Positions 30,679 through 40,587 of a stretch of DNA of 55,693 nucleotides are shown piece by piece; the stretch's first letter is position 1, and every line of letters starts with the position of its first letter. The position numbers and the translations under genes are program-made. Source of the stretch: a virus; IMG/VR virus record IMGVR_UViG_3300020371_000012, positions 1 through 55,693 of that record. The stretch is one strand, 5' to 3'. The notes under the pieces are model-generated. The model saw only the letters and a list, made by a program, of their open reading frames with translations, was not told where the DNA came from and did not search any database.

Positions 30679-33600
30679 ATGCCACAGAATACCAACTTAA
30701 ATTCATCTCCATATTTTGATGACTTTAGTGAGTCAAATAATTATCAAAGGGTTTTATTTAAACCTGGACTTCCAATTCAATCTAGAGAACTAACTACTCT
30801 GCAATCTATTCTGCAGAATCAGATTGAAAAGTTTGGTAAGCATATGTTCAAGGAGGGGTCGGTAGTTATCCCTGGACAAGTTGCTTACGATAATGAGTAC
30901 ACTTCTGTTCAAATTGATGAGTCTCATTTGGGACTTCCAGTTTCCTTGTACCTGGATTTTCTGAAAGGTAAGAGAATTAAGGGTGAAACTAGTGGTGTTA
31001 AGGCAAAAATTGAAGAATGTCTTACAAATTCACAGTCTGAAAAAGGCAATTATACTCTTTATATCAAGTATGAAGGTGCTAGTGAAAATGATTTCTCTGG
31101 AACCACTTTTACAGATGGTGAAAATTTAATTGCAGAAGAAGATATCAATTATTCATTGTCCAGTATTAGAGCTGGATCTACTTTTGCTACGGCAATTATT
31201 TCAAATGCAACTGCTGTAGGATCCGCTGCAAAACTTGCCAATGGTGTGTATTTTATTCGTGGATTTTTCGTAGATGTACCAGATTCTACGGTTATTCTTG
31301 ATCAATATGACGACGAACCAAGTTATAGAGTAGGATTAAACATTTCAGAAGAACTTGTAACTGCTTCTGAAGAATATAATGATCTTTATGATAATGCTAG
31401 AGGATTTTCTAACTTTGCAGCTCCTGGTGCAGATAGATTAAAAATTTCAACCACTCTCATCAAGAAATCTCTTACAGACTTTAATGATGAGAATTTCATT
31501 GAACTTATTAGGATTGAAAATGGAGAAATTAGAAAGTTTAGCAATCCATCTCCATCAAATCTTGTCAATGATGAGTTGGCAAGAAGAACTTATGATGAAT
31601 CTGGTGATTACTATGTCACACCATTCTCAGTAGATGTTAAAGAGACCCTGAATGATAGAATTGGTAATGATGGATCATATTATTCTAATCAAACAACCCA
31701 ACAGGGAAATATTCCTAGCGACGATTTAATTTCCGTTTCTATTGGACCAGGAAAAGCATATGTTCGTGGATATGAAATAGAAACTCTGGCTACAAGTACT
31801 TTAGATATTTCAAAACCAAGAACAACTGGTAAAGTTGAAAACGAATCTCTACCCTTTACGGTTGGTAGACTTATTGAAGTCGATAATGTTTACGGATCTC
31901 CAGCTGTTGGAGTAGGCACTGCAGGGCTTCTTAATCTTTACAAGTCAAGAACAGTAACCCCAGGAACACCGAGTGGTCTCCATATTGGTGTTGCTAGACT
32001 CTATGATTTTAGATTGAGAGATGGAGCATATCAAAATGAAGGAACTACTTTTAGAGCATCGTTATTTGACGTTCAAACATTTTCATATCTAACGTTAAAC
32101 GCCAAGTCATCAATTAATGTTCCTGGATTTGTAGAAGGTCAAAATAGTGGTGCAACTGGTTATGTATATTCCGCTTCAGATGATGAAACACAACTTATTT
32201 TATATCAGGTTAATGGAGAATTCCAAAAATTAGAAGAAATTCTTCTAAATGGACAATCTATCAATAGATCCATTATTGATATTGATGATTATGGTATTCA
32301 GGATGTTCGTCAAATTGTTGCTGCTGGTGGTGTAGCTTTCACTGCAGATACAAAACTGACAAATAAAATTAAGTTTGCAGAACCTGGAAGTGAATATACT
32401 ATTTCTGGAGAATCTGCAGGGGTATCTACGATTACCTCACCCAATGCTAACTTTAGTGCAGTATCTGGTATCTCTACAGGAGATGTTATTGCTTATAGTA
32501 AAGTGGCAACTTCTACACCATCATATGCAACTGTAAAAGCTATTGGAACTAATGCCAGAAGTGTTATTGTAGAAGCAACTACTACTGTAAATAATGTGAA
32601 TGTTGGTACTCTTCCAACTTCTGAAATTACTGCAAGTGATGTAAACAAAGTTACATTAGAGGTTCTGAATAGTGGAAATAACTCCATGTATGCAGAAATT
32701 ACAGAACCAAATGTTGCTTCTGTAGACCTCAATGGTTCCGAAATTATTTTTAAGAAAACATATTATATTACTGTATCTGCTGGTGCATATAGTGCTACGT
32801 TGGAGTCTGAAGCTGCTTTAACTCTAGAACCGTTCGATTCTGAAGATTATAATGTAACGTTTGATTCAACTGGAACAGTAGAATCTCTAACGGATCAGAA
32901 GTTGACAGTTTCTGGTAGAACCATTACTCTTTCGCAGTTAAGTGAAAATGGTGCTGCTACCCTTACAGTAACTTGGAAGAAGAGAAATCCAAAAGCAAAA
33001 AATAAAATATATCGCAAAGCACAAACAGTTACAATTAATAGATCCAATACTAATATTTCTGGGGTTGGAAATACTAGTGCAAATGATGGACTAACATATT
33101 CCACCATTTATGGAACTAGAGTTCAGGATAAGAAAATTTCTTTGGGAATCTCTGATGTTGCTAGAGTCCAGGCTATCTTTGAGTCTTCCTCTGCAAACAA
33201 TCCTCAACTTCCAAAGATTATTTTAGTGGACTTGAACGCATCTGTCACAAATGCTCTTAAGGGAGAAAGTATTGTTGGTGAAACTTCTGGTGCATCAGCG
33301 ATTTTTGTGGAGACTAATGGGACAAATGAAGCGTCGTTTATTTACGAAAACGAGAATGTATTCCAGCCTGGAGAATCTGTAGTTTTCCAAGAATCTAATA
33401 TTACTGCTAATGTTCAGTCTTTTGTTGCTGGGGACAGAGACATTAAGGCTAACTTTGAATTTGATCCTGGACAAAATGAAGATTATCTAGATTTTTCTGC
33501 AATCGTCAGAAAAAATTCTGCCAATGCTCCAACAAAGAGACTAACAGTTGTGTTTGATCACTTTGTTATTGAAAATTCCGATCCTGGAGATCTTGTTTCT

Positions 33601-36600
33601 GTCAATTCTTACGATCCAACTTTATATGGAAACACTCTTCCATATGTTGGAGATATTGGAGTTTCTGACATTATTGACCTGAGGCCAAGAACAGTTTCTA
33701 TTGCATCTACATTATCGCCTTTTGAATATAAGTCTAGAGAGTTTGATCCTCTTACCTCTTCTACTACGCACGTATTTTCTAGTGGAAAAACTTTGAATCT
33801 TAGTTATGAGTATTATCAAGGAAGAATTGATAAAATTTTCTTGACAAAAGATGGAGTTTTCAATGTAAGCACAGGTGTTCCATCTGATGATCCACAATCC
33901 CCAAATCAGATTGATAATGCTTTGGAGATTGCTACTCTTGATATGGCTCCATATCTATACAATATTGAGGATATTGATATTCAGGTTGCTAAACATAAAC
34001 GATATCAAATGAAAGATATCGCTGAATTAGAAACTAGACTTACTAATGTTGAATATTACACAAGTTTGTCTCTTCTTGAGACTGAAACTTCCAGTTTAAC
34101 GATCAAAGATCCCACTACAAATTTAGATAAGTTTAAGTCTGGATTCTTTGTCGATAACTTCAGATCAAAGACTGGCGGTGGTGATATTGATAATAGTCAA
34201 TATAGATGCAGTATTGATACTGCTGAAGGAGAAGCTAGACCAGAACATTATACGACATCTATCGACTTACTGTTGGGATCTGAGTCTATTATTGGTGCTG
34301 CAACTTCTGCTTCTCCAGCTGCAGACTATCAATTTGTTGAAGATCTTGGCGATAATAATGTCGTTAAGAAAGGTGATGTCGTAACTTTAAAATACGAAGA
34401 TAAAAGATGGCTCGATAATAAGTTTGCTACTAGAAGTGAAAATGTAAATCCATTCCATGTTGTAAACTGGATTGGTGTTTTGGAACTAAATCCTGCAACA
34501 GATACTTGGATTGACAGTAGAAAAATTCCTAGCAGAACCGTTACCATGGAAGGCAGTTATGATGCCATCCAAGGAATGGTTGGTGGAACTGATAGTAACA
34601 CTGGATTATCTCCTGTTCAGTGGGGAGCTTGGGAGACAACGTGGACTGGCAAACAAAGGATTAAAGGTCCAGTTGTACTGAGGAAGAAAAAGAGAGTCAA
34701 GGGCTCTATGAGGAAAAGGAGAAGAAGAGGGTCCTTTGTACGTGGTAGAGGTATTCCCATCACTACTACCAAGAGATGGAAACAGAAGATTACTAAGATT
34801 AGGGAAGTAACCACAATCAAAACGGGGATGAGGACCAGGGAAGGTATTCAATACAAGGTCCAAGAAGCATTCGATTCCAAGAGTCTGGGTGAAAGAGTAG
34901 TATCTAGTGATGTTGCTGCTGTAATGAGATCCAGAAATATTGAATTTGTTTGTAAGAGACTTAAGCCCAATACGAGACTCTATGCATTCTTTGACAATAT
35001 CGACATGAATGCATTTATTGTTCCAAAACTAATCGAAATTGAAATGATTAGTGGAACATTTGCTGTTGGTGAAACTGTACTTGGAAATGGAACCAACTCT
35101 ACTAATAAGAGTATCAAATTCCGACTTGCACAACAAAATCATAAGTATGGTAAATATAATTCTCCATCACAAACATATAAACAGAATCCATATAGTACTT
35201 CTAATACTCTTTCATCATCCTATTCTTCAACCACAACTGTATTGAATGTAGATACAGCATCTTTGCAACTCCAGTCTGCATCTGGATTCTTTGGATGTCT
35301 TGCTAAGGATATGAAATTGATTGGTCAATCTAGTGGTGCTACTGCAAAGGTTAAGGATATTAGGATTGTTACTGATAGAGCTGGTGTTGTAATTGGATCT
35401 TTGTTTATTCCAGATCCAACTCAAAAATCTGCACAGGTATTCAATACTGGTAGCAAAACATTTACTTTAACTTCTAGTGCAACCAACCAAACAATTTCTG
35501 GATTTACAGATAGTTCTGCGGAGACTACATTTACTTCTTCTGGAACAATCAACAACATGCAGGAGACTACTCTTAGAATTCGCAATGCTACGGTTGAAAG
35601 AGTTCCAACATCACAATCTAGACGGGTTACGAGAAGAAGTAAGAGACTAGTTGCTAAAGTCAAATTTAGAAATAGAAAGAAAGTTCAAACAAGATGGGTT
35701 GACCCTCTTGCACAATCTTTTGAAGTTCCTGATGAAAATGGTGTATATCTAACCAAATGTGAGATTTTCTTTAGAACAAAGGATACTTCAGACCTACCAG
35801 TAACACTTCAAGTTAGAGAACTTGAATTGGGTCTACCAACTCAGACAATCTTACCATTCGGTGAGGTAGTTCTGGATCCAGATGATGTTGTTACTTCTGA
35901 TGATGGTAGTAAAGCAACAACATTTACTTTTGAGTCTCCCGTATATTGCCAAGGTGCTAGCCAGTTTGCTTTGGTTCTTCTTTCTGCATCCAATGAATAT
36001 ACCGTATTCATCTCTAGAATGGGTGAGGAAGATATCTCTACAGCCAATAGTCCAGATTCCGAAAAGATTATTGTTTCTCAACAACCACTTCTTGGATCAC
36101 TATTCAAGTCACAGAATGGTGCCACATGGGATCCAAGTCAGTTTGAAGATCTTAAATTTAATCTGTATCGAGCTAAGTTCACAACTGAGAGTGGTACGGT
36201 TAAGTTCTATAATCCAGATCTAGATATCGGAAACAAACAGATCGTGACTTTGAGTAATAACCCACTCAACATGATTTCCAAGAATACTATTATTGGTCTT
36301 GGTAAGAGTTTAACTTCCAATGAAGTCTCTGGTCTAATTTCTGGCACAACCATTGGTCAAGAAAATAATCCAAATTTCTCTGCAAAACTAATTAGAGTTC
36401 TTGGTGCTGTTGGTATTAATTCGGATCTCACATTAACAAATGCAGGAAGTGATTTTGCAAGTGGAACACCAACTTACACTGATGTTCCTTTAGTTAGTTT
36501 GACTGGTAGAGGATCTGGAGCTAAGGCAACTATTGTTGTTGGGTCTGGTGCAGTAACTTCCGCTACTGTATCTGCTGGTGGTACTGGTTATTCTGCTGGT

Positions 36601-38208
36601 GATATGTTAACTGTAGACCCATCTAATACAGGTGGATTTGGCAAAAATCTTACTTTGTCTATTCCAAATGAAGTCGGTATTATTAGTGCCTTCAATACAT
36701 TAATCGTAGATAAAGTACAGGGTATTCCAAACCTTGATGCATCTTCCGCAGTTGTATTTACAACTGGAGCTGGATCTACATCAATTATATCTGGAGCTTC
36801 TATTGGGTTTATTAATAATATTAGTGATGGTTTGACCTTCATGGTTAAACATAGTAGTCATGGAATGTATAGTACACAAGATATGGTTATACTTTCTAAT
36901 ATTGAAAGTGATGTAAAACCAGAGAAGTTAACTGCTGCGTATGATTCTTCATCCACAGATAATATTTCTGTTACTAACGTTGGAATCTATACTAGTTTTG
37001 AAAATGTACCTGTGGATTCTAACAACCCTGGATATTTGAAACTTGGTGATGAGATTATCAAGTATACTGGAGTTACCACAACTTCTAGTGCAATCACTGG
37101 TATCACTAGAGCATTAGATGATACTATTGCTGGAGAATACTCTGTAGACGATCTCCTATTTAAGTATGAATTGAATGGTGTTTCTTTGAGAAGAATTAAT
37201 TGTCAACATTCTCTTGGCAATGTGAATCAAACCCAATATCCAATTGATGTTGATTCTTACTGGTTGAAAGTTGGTATTTCTAGTAGAGGAGTTGACAGAA
37301 GTGTAGGAAATTCTAATGGATTCCCAGAATTGCATTGGAATGAAACAAAGTCTGCTGGATCTTATATGGCAGATGGCGTAAACACTGGTTCTGGAAATGT
37401 TCCAAGAGCAACTCAGAACATTCCATTTAATTTACTGAGACCAAACTTCACCATCATGCAACCTGATGGCACTAGTGTTTCTGCTCAATGTAGAACATTC
37501 AGTGGTGATAGTCCAGATGGAAACCTAGGAGCATTTATTGATCAAGGATATCAGTCAATTTCGTTGGAAGGTAATAATGAATTTACTACACCTCGAATTG
37601 TTGCATCTAAGATTAATGAATTGACTAGACTGGAAAATTATCCTGGAAGAAAGTCATTCACAATTGAAGTTACTTTGGGTACTGAAGATGATTCGGTTGC
37701 TCCACAGATTGATTTGGATAGAGTATCTGCAGCTTTCGTTATGAACAGACTTAATAGTAAAGTTGTTAATTATGCAACGGATAAGAGAGTAAATTCTCTT
37801 GATAATGATCCAAATGCTGCAATTTACCTAACACAGGTTATCAATCTTGATAAAGCTGCTGATGGATTGAAAGTCATGTTTGATGCTTATAGACACGCCA
37901 CTAATGATATTAGAGTTCTTTATAGAGCATTACGTGTAGATGCTCCAGATGGAGATCAACAGTTCCAGCTGTTCCCTGGATATAATAATCTAGATAATGC
38001 TGGTGGAATTATTGATCCTTCTAAAAATGATGGTTTGCCTGATAAATTTGTTCCTCCTTCCGAAGGATATGATGATTTCAATCCATATGAATTCAATATA
38101 TCCAATATCCCACAGTTTAGTGCTTTCCAAATTAAGGTTTGTATGTCTGGAACCAACTATGCTTATGTTCCAAGACTGAAGGACTTCCGAGTTATTGCAA
38201 CGATTTAA
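30679..38208 (+). CDS. Giant DUF4815 virion protein (gp10 position)
   Basis: 2509 residues. Residues 1-400 match the DUF4815 region: NLNSSPYFDDFSESNNYQRVLFKPGLPIQSRELTTLQSILQNQIEKFGKHMFKEGSVVIPG, then ANGVYFIRGFFVDV and GPGKAYVRGYEIETL. The middle carries Arg/Lys-rich patches (residues about 1333-1360 and 1648-1675: RKKKRVKGS, RKRRRRGS, RRVTRRSKRLV). Residues 1980-2160 hold GGxGY and HGM modules, plus a GDEIIKYTG element. The C-terminal 330 residues (NIPFNLLRPNFTIMQPDGTSVSAQ, NYPGRKSFTIEVTLGTED) form the conserved end seen in other cyanophages. Likely a baseplate or fibre-attachment protein in the position of T4 gp10; the T4 equivalence is tentative. Confidence 0.8.
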   Translation: MPQNTNLNSSPYFDDFSESNNYQRVLFKPGLPIQSRELTTLQSILQNQIEKFGKHMFKEGSVVIPGQVAYDNEYTSVQIDESHLGLPVSLYLDFLKGKRIKGETSGVKAKIEECLTNSQSEKGNYTLYIKYEGASENDFSGTTFTDGENLIAEEDINYSLSSIRAGSTFATAIISNATAVGSAAKLANGVYFIRGFFVDVPDSTVILDQYDDEPSYRVGLNISEELVTASEEYNDLYDNARGFSNFAAPGADRLKISTTLIKKSLTDFNDENFIELIRIENGEIRKFSNPSPSNLVNDELARRTYDESGDYYVTPFSVDVKETLNDRIGNDGSYYSNQTTQQGNIPSDDLISVSIGPGKAYVRGYEIETLATSTLDISKPRTTGKVENESLPFTVGRLIEVDNVYGSPAVGVGTAGLLNLYKSRTVTPGTPSGLHIGVARLYDFRLRDGAYQNEGTTFRASLFDVQTFSYLTLNAKSSINVPGFVEGQNSGATGYVYSASDDETQLILYQVNGEFQKLEEILLNGQSINRSIIDIDDYGIQDVRQIVAAGGVAFTADTKLTNKIKFAEPGSEYTISGESAGVSTITSPNANFSAVSGISTGDVIAYSKVATSTPSYATVKAIGTNARSVIVEATTTVNNVNVGTLPTSEITASDVNKVTLEVLNSGNNSMYAEITEPNVASVDLNGSEIIFKKTYYITVSAGAYSATLESEAALTLEPFDSEDYNVTFDSTGTVESLTDQKLTVSGRTITLSQLSENGAATLTVTWKKRNPKAKNKIYRKAQTVTINRSNTNISGVGNTSANDGLTYSTIYGTRVQDKKISLGISDVARVQAIFESSSANNPQLPKIILVDLNASVTNALKGESIVGETSGASAIFVETNGTNEASFIYENENVFQPGESVVFQESNITANVQSFVAGDRDIKANFEFDPGQNEDYLDFSAIVRKNSANAPTKRLTVVFDHFVIENSDPGDLVSVNSYDPTLYGNTLPYVGDIGVSDIIDLRPRTVSIASTLSPFEYKSREFDPLTSSTTHVFSSGKTLNLSYEYYQGRIDKIFLTKDGVFNVSTGVPSDDPQSPNQIDNALEIATLDMAPYLYNIEDIDIQVAKHKRYQMKDIAELETRLTNVEYYTSLSLLETETSSLTIKDPTTNLDKFKSGFFVDNFRSKTGGGDIDNSQYRCSIDTAEGEARPEHYTTSIDLLLGSESIIGAATSASPAADYQFVEDLGDNNVVKKGDVVTLKYEDKRWLDNKFATRSENVNPFHVVNWIGVLELNPATDTWIDSRKIPSRTVTMEGSYDAIQGMVGGTDSNTGLSPVQWGAWETTWTGKQRIKGPVVLRKKKRVKGSMRKRRRRGSFVRGRGIPITTTKRWKQKITKIREVTTIKTGMRTREGIQYKVQEAFDSKSLGERVVSSDVAAVMRSRNIEFVCKRLKPNTRLYAFFDNIDMNAFIVPKLIEIEMISGTFAVGETVLGNGTNSTNKSIKFRLAQQNHKYGKYNSPSQTYKQNPYSTSNTLSSSYSSTTTVLNVDTASLQLQSASGFFGCLAKDMKLIGQSSGATAKVKDIRIVTDRAGVVIGSLFIPDPTQKSAQVFNTGSKTFTLTSSATNQTISGFTDSSAETTFTSSGTINNMQETTLRIRNATVERVPTSQSRRVTRRSKRLVAKVKFRNRKKVQTRWVDPLAQSFEVPDENGVYLTKCEIFFRTKDTSDLPVTLQVRELELGLPTQTILPFGEVVLDPDDVVTSDDGSKATTFTFESPVYCQGASQFALVLLSASNEYTVFISRMGEEDISTANSPDSEKIIVSQQPLLGSLFKSQNGATWDPSQFEDLKFNLYRAKFTTESGTVKFYNPDLDIGNKQIVTLSNNPLNMISKNTIIGLGKSLTSNEVSGLISGTTIGQENNPNFSAKLIRVLGAVGINSDLTLTNAGSDFASGTPTYTDVPLVSLTGRGSGAKATIVVGSGAVTSATVSAGGTGYSAGDMLTVDPSNTGGFGKNLTLSIPNEVGIISAFNTLIVDKVQGIPNLDASSAVVFTTGAGSTSIISGASIGFINNISDGLTFMVKHSSHGMYSTQDMVILSNIESDVKPEKLTAAYDSSSTDNISVTNVGIYTSFENVPVDSNNPGYLKLGDEIIKYTGVTTTSSAITGITRALDDTIAGEYSVDDLLFKYELNGVSLRRINCQHSLGNVNQTQYPIDVDSYWLKVGISSRGVDRSVGNSNGFPELHWNETKSAGSYMADGVNTGSGNVPRATQNIPFNLLRPNFTIMQPDGTSVSAQCRTFSGDSPDGNLGAFIDQGYQSISLEGNNEFTTPRIVASKINELTRLENYPGRKSFTIEVTLGTEDDSVAPQIDLDRVSAAFVMNRLNSKVVNYATDKRVNSLDNDPNAAIYLTQVINLDKAADGLKVMFDAYRHATNDIRVLYRALRVDAPDGDQQFQLFPGYNNLDNAGGIIDPSKNDGLPDKFVPPSEGYDDFNPYEFNISNIPQFSAFQIKVCMSGTNYAYVPRLKDFRVIATI
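34668..34860 (+). other. Arg/Lys-rich patch of the DUF4815 protein
   Basis: The encoded segment (residues about 1331-1394) has dense clusters such as RKKKRV, RKRRRR and KRWKQKITK, with almost no acidic residues. A second cluster lies at about 35617-35700 (RRVTRRSKRLV and FRNRKKVQTR). Confidence 0.75.
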
Positions 38209-38417
38209 TGGATTATTTAAAAGTTGAAAATAGTGGATCTCTTTACAGAGATCCCGATACTGGTGCGATTGTAAACCGCAGTGACAGTGAGTATGAGTCC
38301 TATTTGAAAAACAAAAGAATTGCGTCTCAAAAAGCGCAAGAAATTGATCAATTAAAGAACGACGTTAGTGAACTTAAGGACATGATGAAACTCGTTCTAG
38401 AAAAATTGGATAAATAA
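38208..38417 (+). CDS. Small coiled-coil protein
   Basis: 69 residues from the ATG at 38208, overlapping the previous stop (TAATG). The N-terminus (MDYLKVENSGSLYRDPDTGAIVNRSDSEYESY) is polar and the remainder is a coiled-coil heptad region (KAQEIDQLKNDVSELKDMMKLVLEKLDK). Small proteins with YRDx.TGAI.N.D..EY..Y and a coiled coil occur beside structural genes in many T4-like cyanophages. Possibly a virion or chaperone component. Confidence 0.75.
   Translation: MDYLKVENSGSLYRDPDTGAIVNRSDSEYESYLKNKRIASQKAQEIDQLKNDVSELKDMMKLVLEKLDK
38409..38416 (+). promoter_or_regulatory. Late promoter, T4 type
   Basis: GATAAATA, one mismatch to TATAAATA, 23 bases before the ATG at 38440 and overlapping the previous gene's last codons. 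Confidence 0.6.
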
Positions 38418-38439
38418 TTAAAATCTCCCTTTTTGTGTA

Positions 38440-38772
38440 ATGGCAGCTAGAAATGTCAATTTAGTCATTGAACAAAACGTTGATTTTGAAGCAACCTTCA
38501 CTATTAGAAATGCGAATAATTCGCCATTGAATTTGACGGGGTATTCTGCTCTTGCTAAGATTAGAAAACACCCAGATGCAACAAAATACACGGATTTTGT
38601 TATTTCTTTTCCGAATAGGATCAATGGAGTTGTAAAAGTTGCTCTTGCAGTAACTTCTACTGCTACTTTGGAGGGAGGAAGATATGTGTATGATCTGGTG
38701 CTCGTTTCTCCAAACAATTATAAGACTAGACCTATCGCAGGAAATGTTTTAGTGTTGCCTGGAGTATCATGA
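38440..38772 (+). CDS. Beta-sandwich virion protein (BppU-N-like)
   Basis: 110 residues. The order VNLVIEQNVDFEATFTIRNANNSPLNLTGYSALAKIRKH, then FVISFPNRINGVVKVALAVTSTATLEGGRYVYDLVLVSP and RPIAGNVLVLPGVS, is the pattern of a small Ig-like domain often found at phage baseplates and distal tails (BppU N-terminal type, where the F...F.L.D....P.DLTGY..  motif is followed by G.Y.YDL). It probably acts as an adaptor. It is coupled to the next gene by ATGA. Confidence 0.7.
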   Translation: MAARNVNLVIEQNVDFEATFTIRNANNSPLNLTGYSALAKIRKHPDATKYTDFVISFPNRINGVVKVALAVTSTATLEGGRYVYDLVLVSPNNYKTRPIAGNVLVLPGVS

Positions 38773-39446
38773 CTGATTACCTAGTTAATTTAAATAGTTC
38801 TGGATCATATTCTGTTGGTGTTGACTACGAAATTCCATCGAAGTCAACTCAGAATACTAACCTAATCATTGATGACATTAATGGTCAATTCAATGGCATT
38901 GGAGTTACATTTTCGTTAAATAGTGGTGGCGATTCATATAGTCCATTAAATGACCAGCAATTGATTGTTTGTAAAAACAATCTGGTCATGGAACCTGGAG
39001 AAGATTTTACTATTGCTGGTGATCAGCTCATTTTCTCAGTTCCACCAATTGCTGGAGATGATGTGTTCATCATCGCTCTTGCAACAACAGCGGATCTAAC
39101 AAGATCTGTTAATTTTGTTATTGATAGTGGATCTCAAGCTATTTCCCCAGGAAGTAAAGGCAAAGTAACTGTCGATGTTTCTGGAACAATTGAGTCTATT
39201 AAAGTATTGAGTGATCAAACTGGAGATATTGTCTTAGAAGTTTCAAAATCCAATTTCCAAGACTTCCCTACGTTCACAACAATCACCAATAACCAAAGAG
39301 TTCAACTACAGTCCCAAAATAAGTACATTGATGATGTACTAAATAACTGGGATAAGACAATAGTTGCTGGTGATATTTTGGATTTCTCAGTAGTCAGTTC
39401 AACAAACATGCGAAGACTGCTGATCTCTTTAAAATTAAAATTATAA
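38769..39446 (+). CDS. Virion structural protein
   Basis: 225 residues, ATGA overlap with the preceding gene. Residues 29-105 (NTNLIIDDINGQFNGIGVTFSL, LNDQQLIVCKNNLVMEPGEDFTIAGDQLIFSVPPIAGDDVFIIAL) follow a module also found in the 2492-residue protein (FDDISQYFNGIRTKFTL ... NIFIYINDILQVPGESYIF): a 'DDI...FNG....F.L......' plus 'v.iNd.l..PG..Y...G..I.F...P..G'. This is a recurrent phage fibre module. The C-terminal half is strand-rich without a recognised family. Confidence 0.7.
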   Translation: MTDYLVNLNSSGSYSVGVDYEIPSKSTQNTNLIIDDINGQFNGIGVTFSLNSGGDSYSPLNDQQLIVCKNNLVMEPGEDFTIAGDQLIFSVPPIAGDDVFIIALATTADLTRSVNFVIDSGSQAISPGSKGKVTVDVSGTIESIKVLSDQTGDIVLEVSKSNFQDFPTFTTITNNQRVQLQSQNKYIDDVLNNWDKTIVAGDILDFSVVSSTNMRRLLISLKLKL

Positions 39447-39449
39447 ATA
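39442..39449 (+). promoter_or_regulatory. Late promoter, T4 type
   Basis: Exact TATAAATA, 42 bases before the ATG at 39492; ACGAGGAG (39477-39484) supplies the ribosome-binding site. Confidence 0.75.
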
Positions 39450-39491
39450 AGTATAGTTCTTAAAGTCTAACCCTTACGAGGAGTTGTTTCG

Positions 39492-40499
39492 ATGGCATTA
39501 CTAGTTCCCAATATTGGTGAAATTGAGTCTCTCCGTTATCTGATTGCTCAGAATAACTTCGTTGCAGACCTAGAGGATACCTCACCAAGGAATCTCGTAC
39601 TCAAACTGTTTACGAGTAACACCACACCCGCTGAAGGTGATGTACCTTCCCAAACTGCGTATTTCGAGCCTTATATTGATGGTAACGTCAATGGTTACGG
39701 AACTACCGCAAACACTGGTTATCCTAATTGCGTGGATAACAGAGTCGATCAGGATTATACCGCACAGTATGGCATTCTCCTAAATGGATCTCGTTGGGTT
39801 ATTAAGAACGTTGGTAGTGGTACAACCGCAACCTATCCCGAACAGACTTTCACCTTCACTGGACCTGCTGGTAACATCTATGGTTACTATGTAACCAGAG
39901 CAAACAACATGCCGATTTCGGTACAGGGTGTGCTCCACGGTGCTAGTGTCGGTATCGGAACAACCGTCACAAAGGGTAACAACACTGATCCATGTATTGG
40001 AGTTGTTGGTAACAGATATTTCACTGTTGACCCACAGGTCTCCATCAACGATCTGACTCTTGGACAGTATGTTGCTGGTAACGCAGGTGTTCAGACTGGA
40101 ACGCGAATTATCGGTATTGACCGAGCGTTGCAAGTCGTCTATCTAGACAAACCTCTGGTTGATAACATTCAGGTCGCAACTGACCCATCTGTTACATTCA
40201 GTTTTGGTAAGATTGCTATCACAGACCACGGTCTTAAGAGAGGAGATATCCTTTACGTTGCTGCTGGTGCAGGTAACACAACTCTTGAATCGAATGTTTA
40301 TACCGTCTTCGACGTACCAAACAACGATGAGTTTGTAACCACACCTTCTCTAACTGCAACATCTAACGGTGTTCTTGGTCTGAATACTGCGACCCTCTAC
40401 TCCAGCATCATGTACGCTGAGAGATTTACGAACGGTCCATACAACATTCAGAACAACGGTGACCAAATTAAGATCACCCTGAACGTCGCACTTGACTGA
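39492..40499 (+). CDS. Tail fibre-like structural protein
   Basis: 335 residues. The N-terminal 200 residues (MALLVPNIGEIESLRYLIAQN, DLVLKLFTSNTTPAEGDV, YGTYDG-like) have the pattern E-x-x-x-L-x-x-x-I/L-x-x-x-x-L-x-L-x-x-x-N-x-x-P-x-x-x, which I recall from a short tail-fibre family in cyanophages and other marine phages (for example NI...E...L...L.....L.L.LF.N..TP). NIYGYYVTRAN and KIAITDHGLKRGDILYVAAG (an HG-GD module) follow, ending EPYNIQNNGDQIKITL-like. It has its own late promoter and is closed by a terminator, so it is a monocistronic, probably abundant, virion gene. Confidence 0.75.
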   Translation: MALLVPNIGEIESLRYLIAQNNFVADLEDTSPRNLVLKLFTSNTTPAEGDVPSQTAYFEPYIDGNVNGYGTTANTGYPNCVDNRVDQDYTAQYGILLNGSRWVIKNVGSGTTATYPEQTFTFTGPAGNIYGYYVTRANNMPISVQGVLHGASVGIGTTVTKGNNTDPCIGVVGNRYFTVDPQVSINDLTLGQYVAGNAGVQTGTRIIGIDRALQVVYLDKPLVDNIQVATDPSVTFSFGKIAITDHGLKRGDILYVAAGAGNTTLESNVYTVFDVPNNDEFVTTPSLTATSNGVLGLNTATLYSSIMYAERFTNGPYNIQNNGDQIKITLNVALD

Positions 40500-40531
40500 T
40501 ACATATATACAATAGAATATTCGTCATGGTG

Positions 40532-40564
40532 GGGATTGCTTTATAATTGGGCAATCCCTTTTTT
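40532..40564 (+). terminator. Intrinsic terminator
   Basis: GGGATTGC (40532-40539) pairs perfectly with GCAATCCC (40551-40558), 11-base loop, then TTTTTT (40559-40564). Confidence 0.85.
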
Positions 40565-40587
40565 CATCTAATGAATAGAACTAAACT

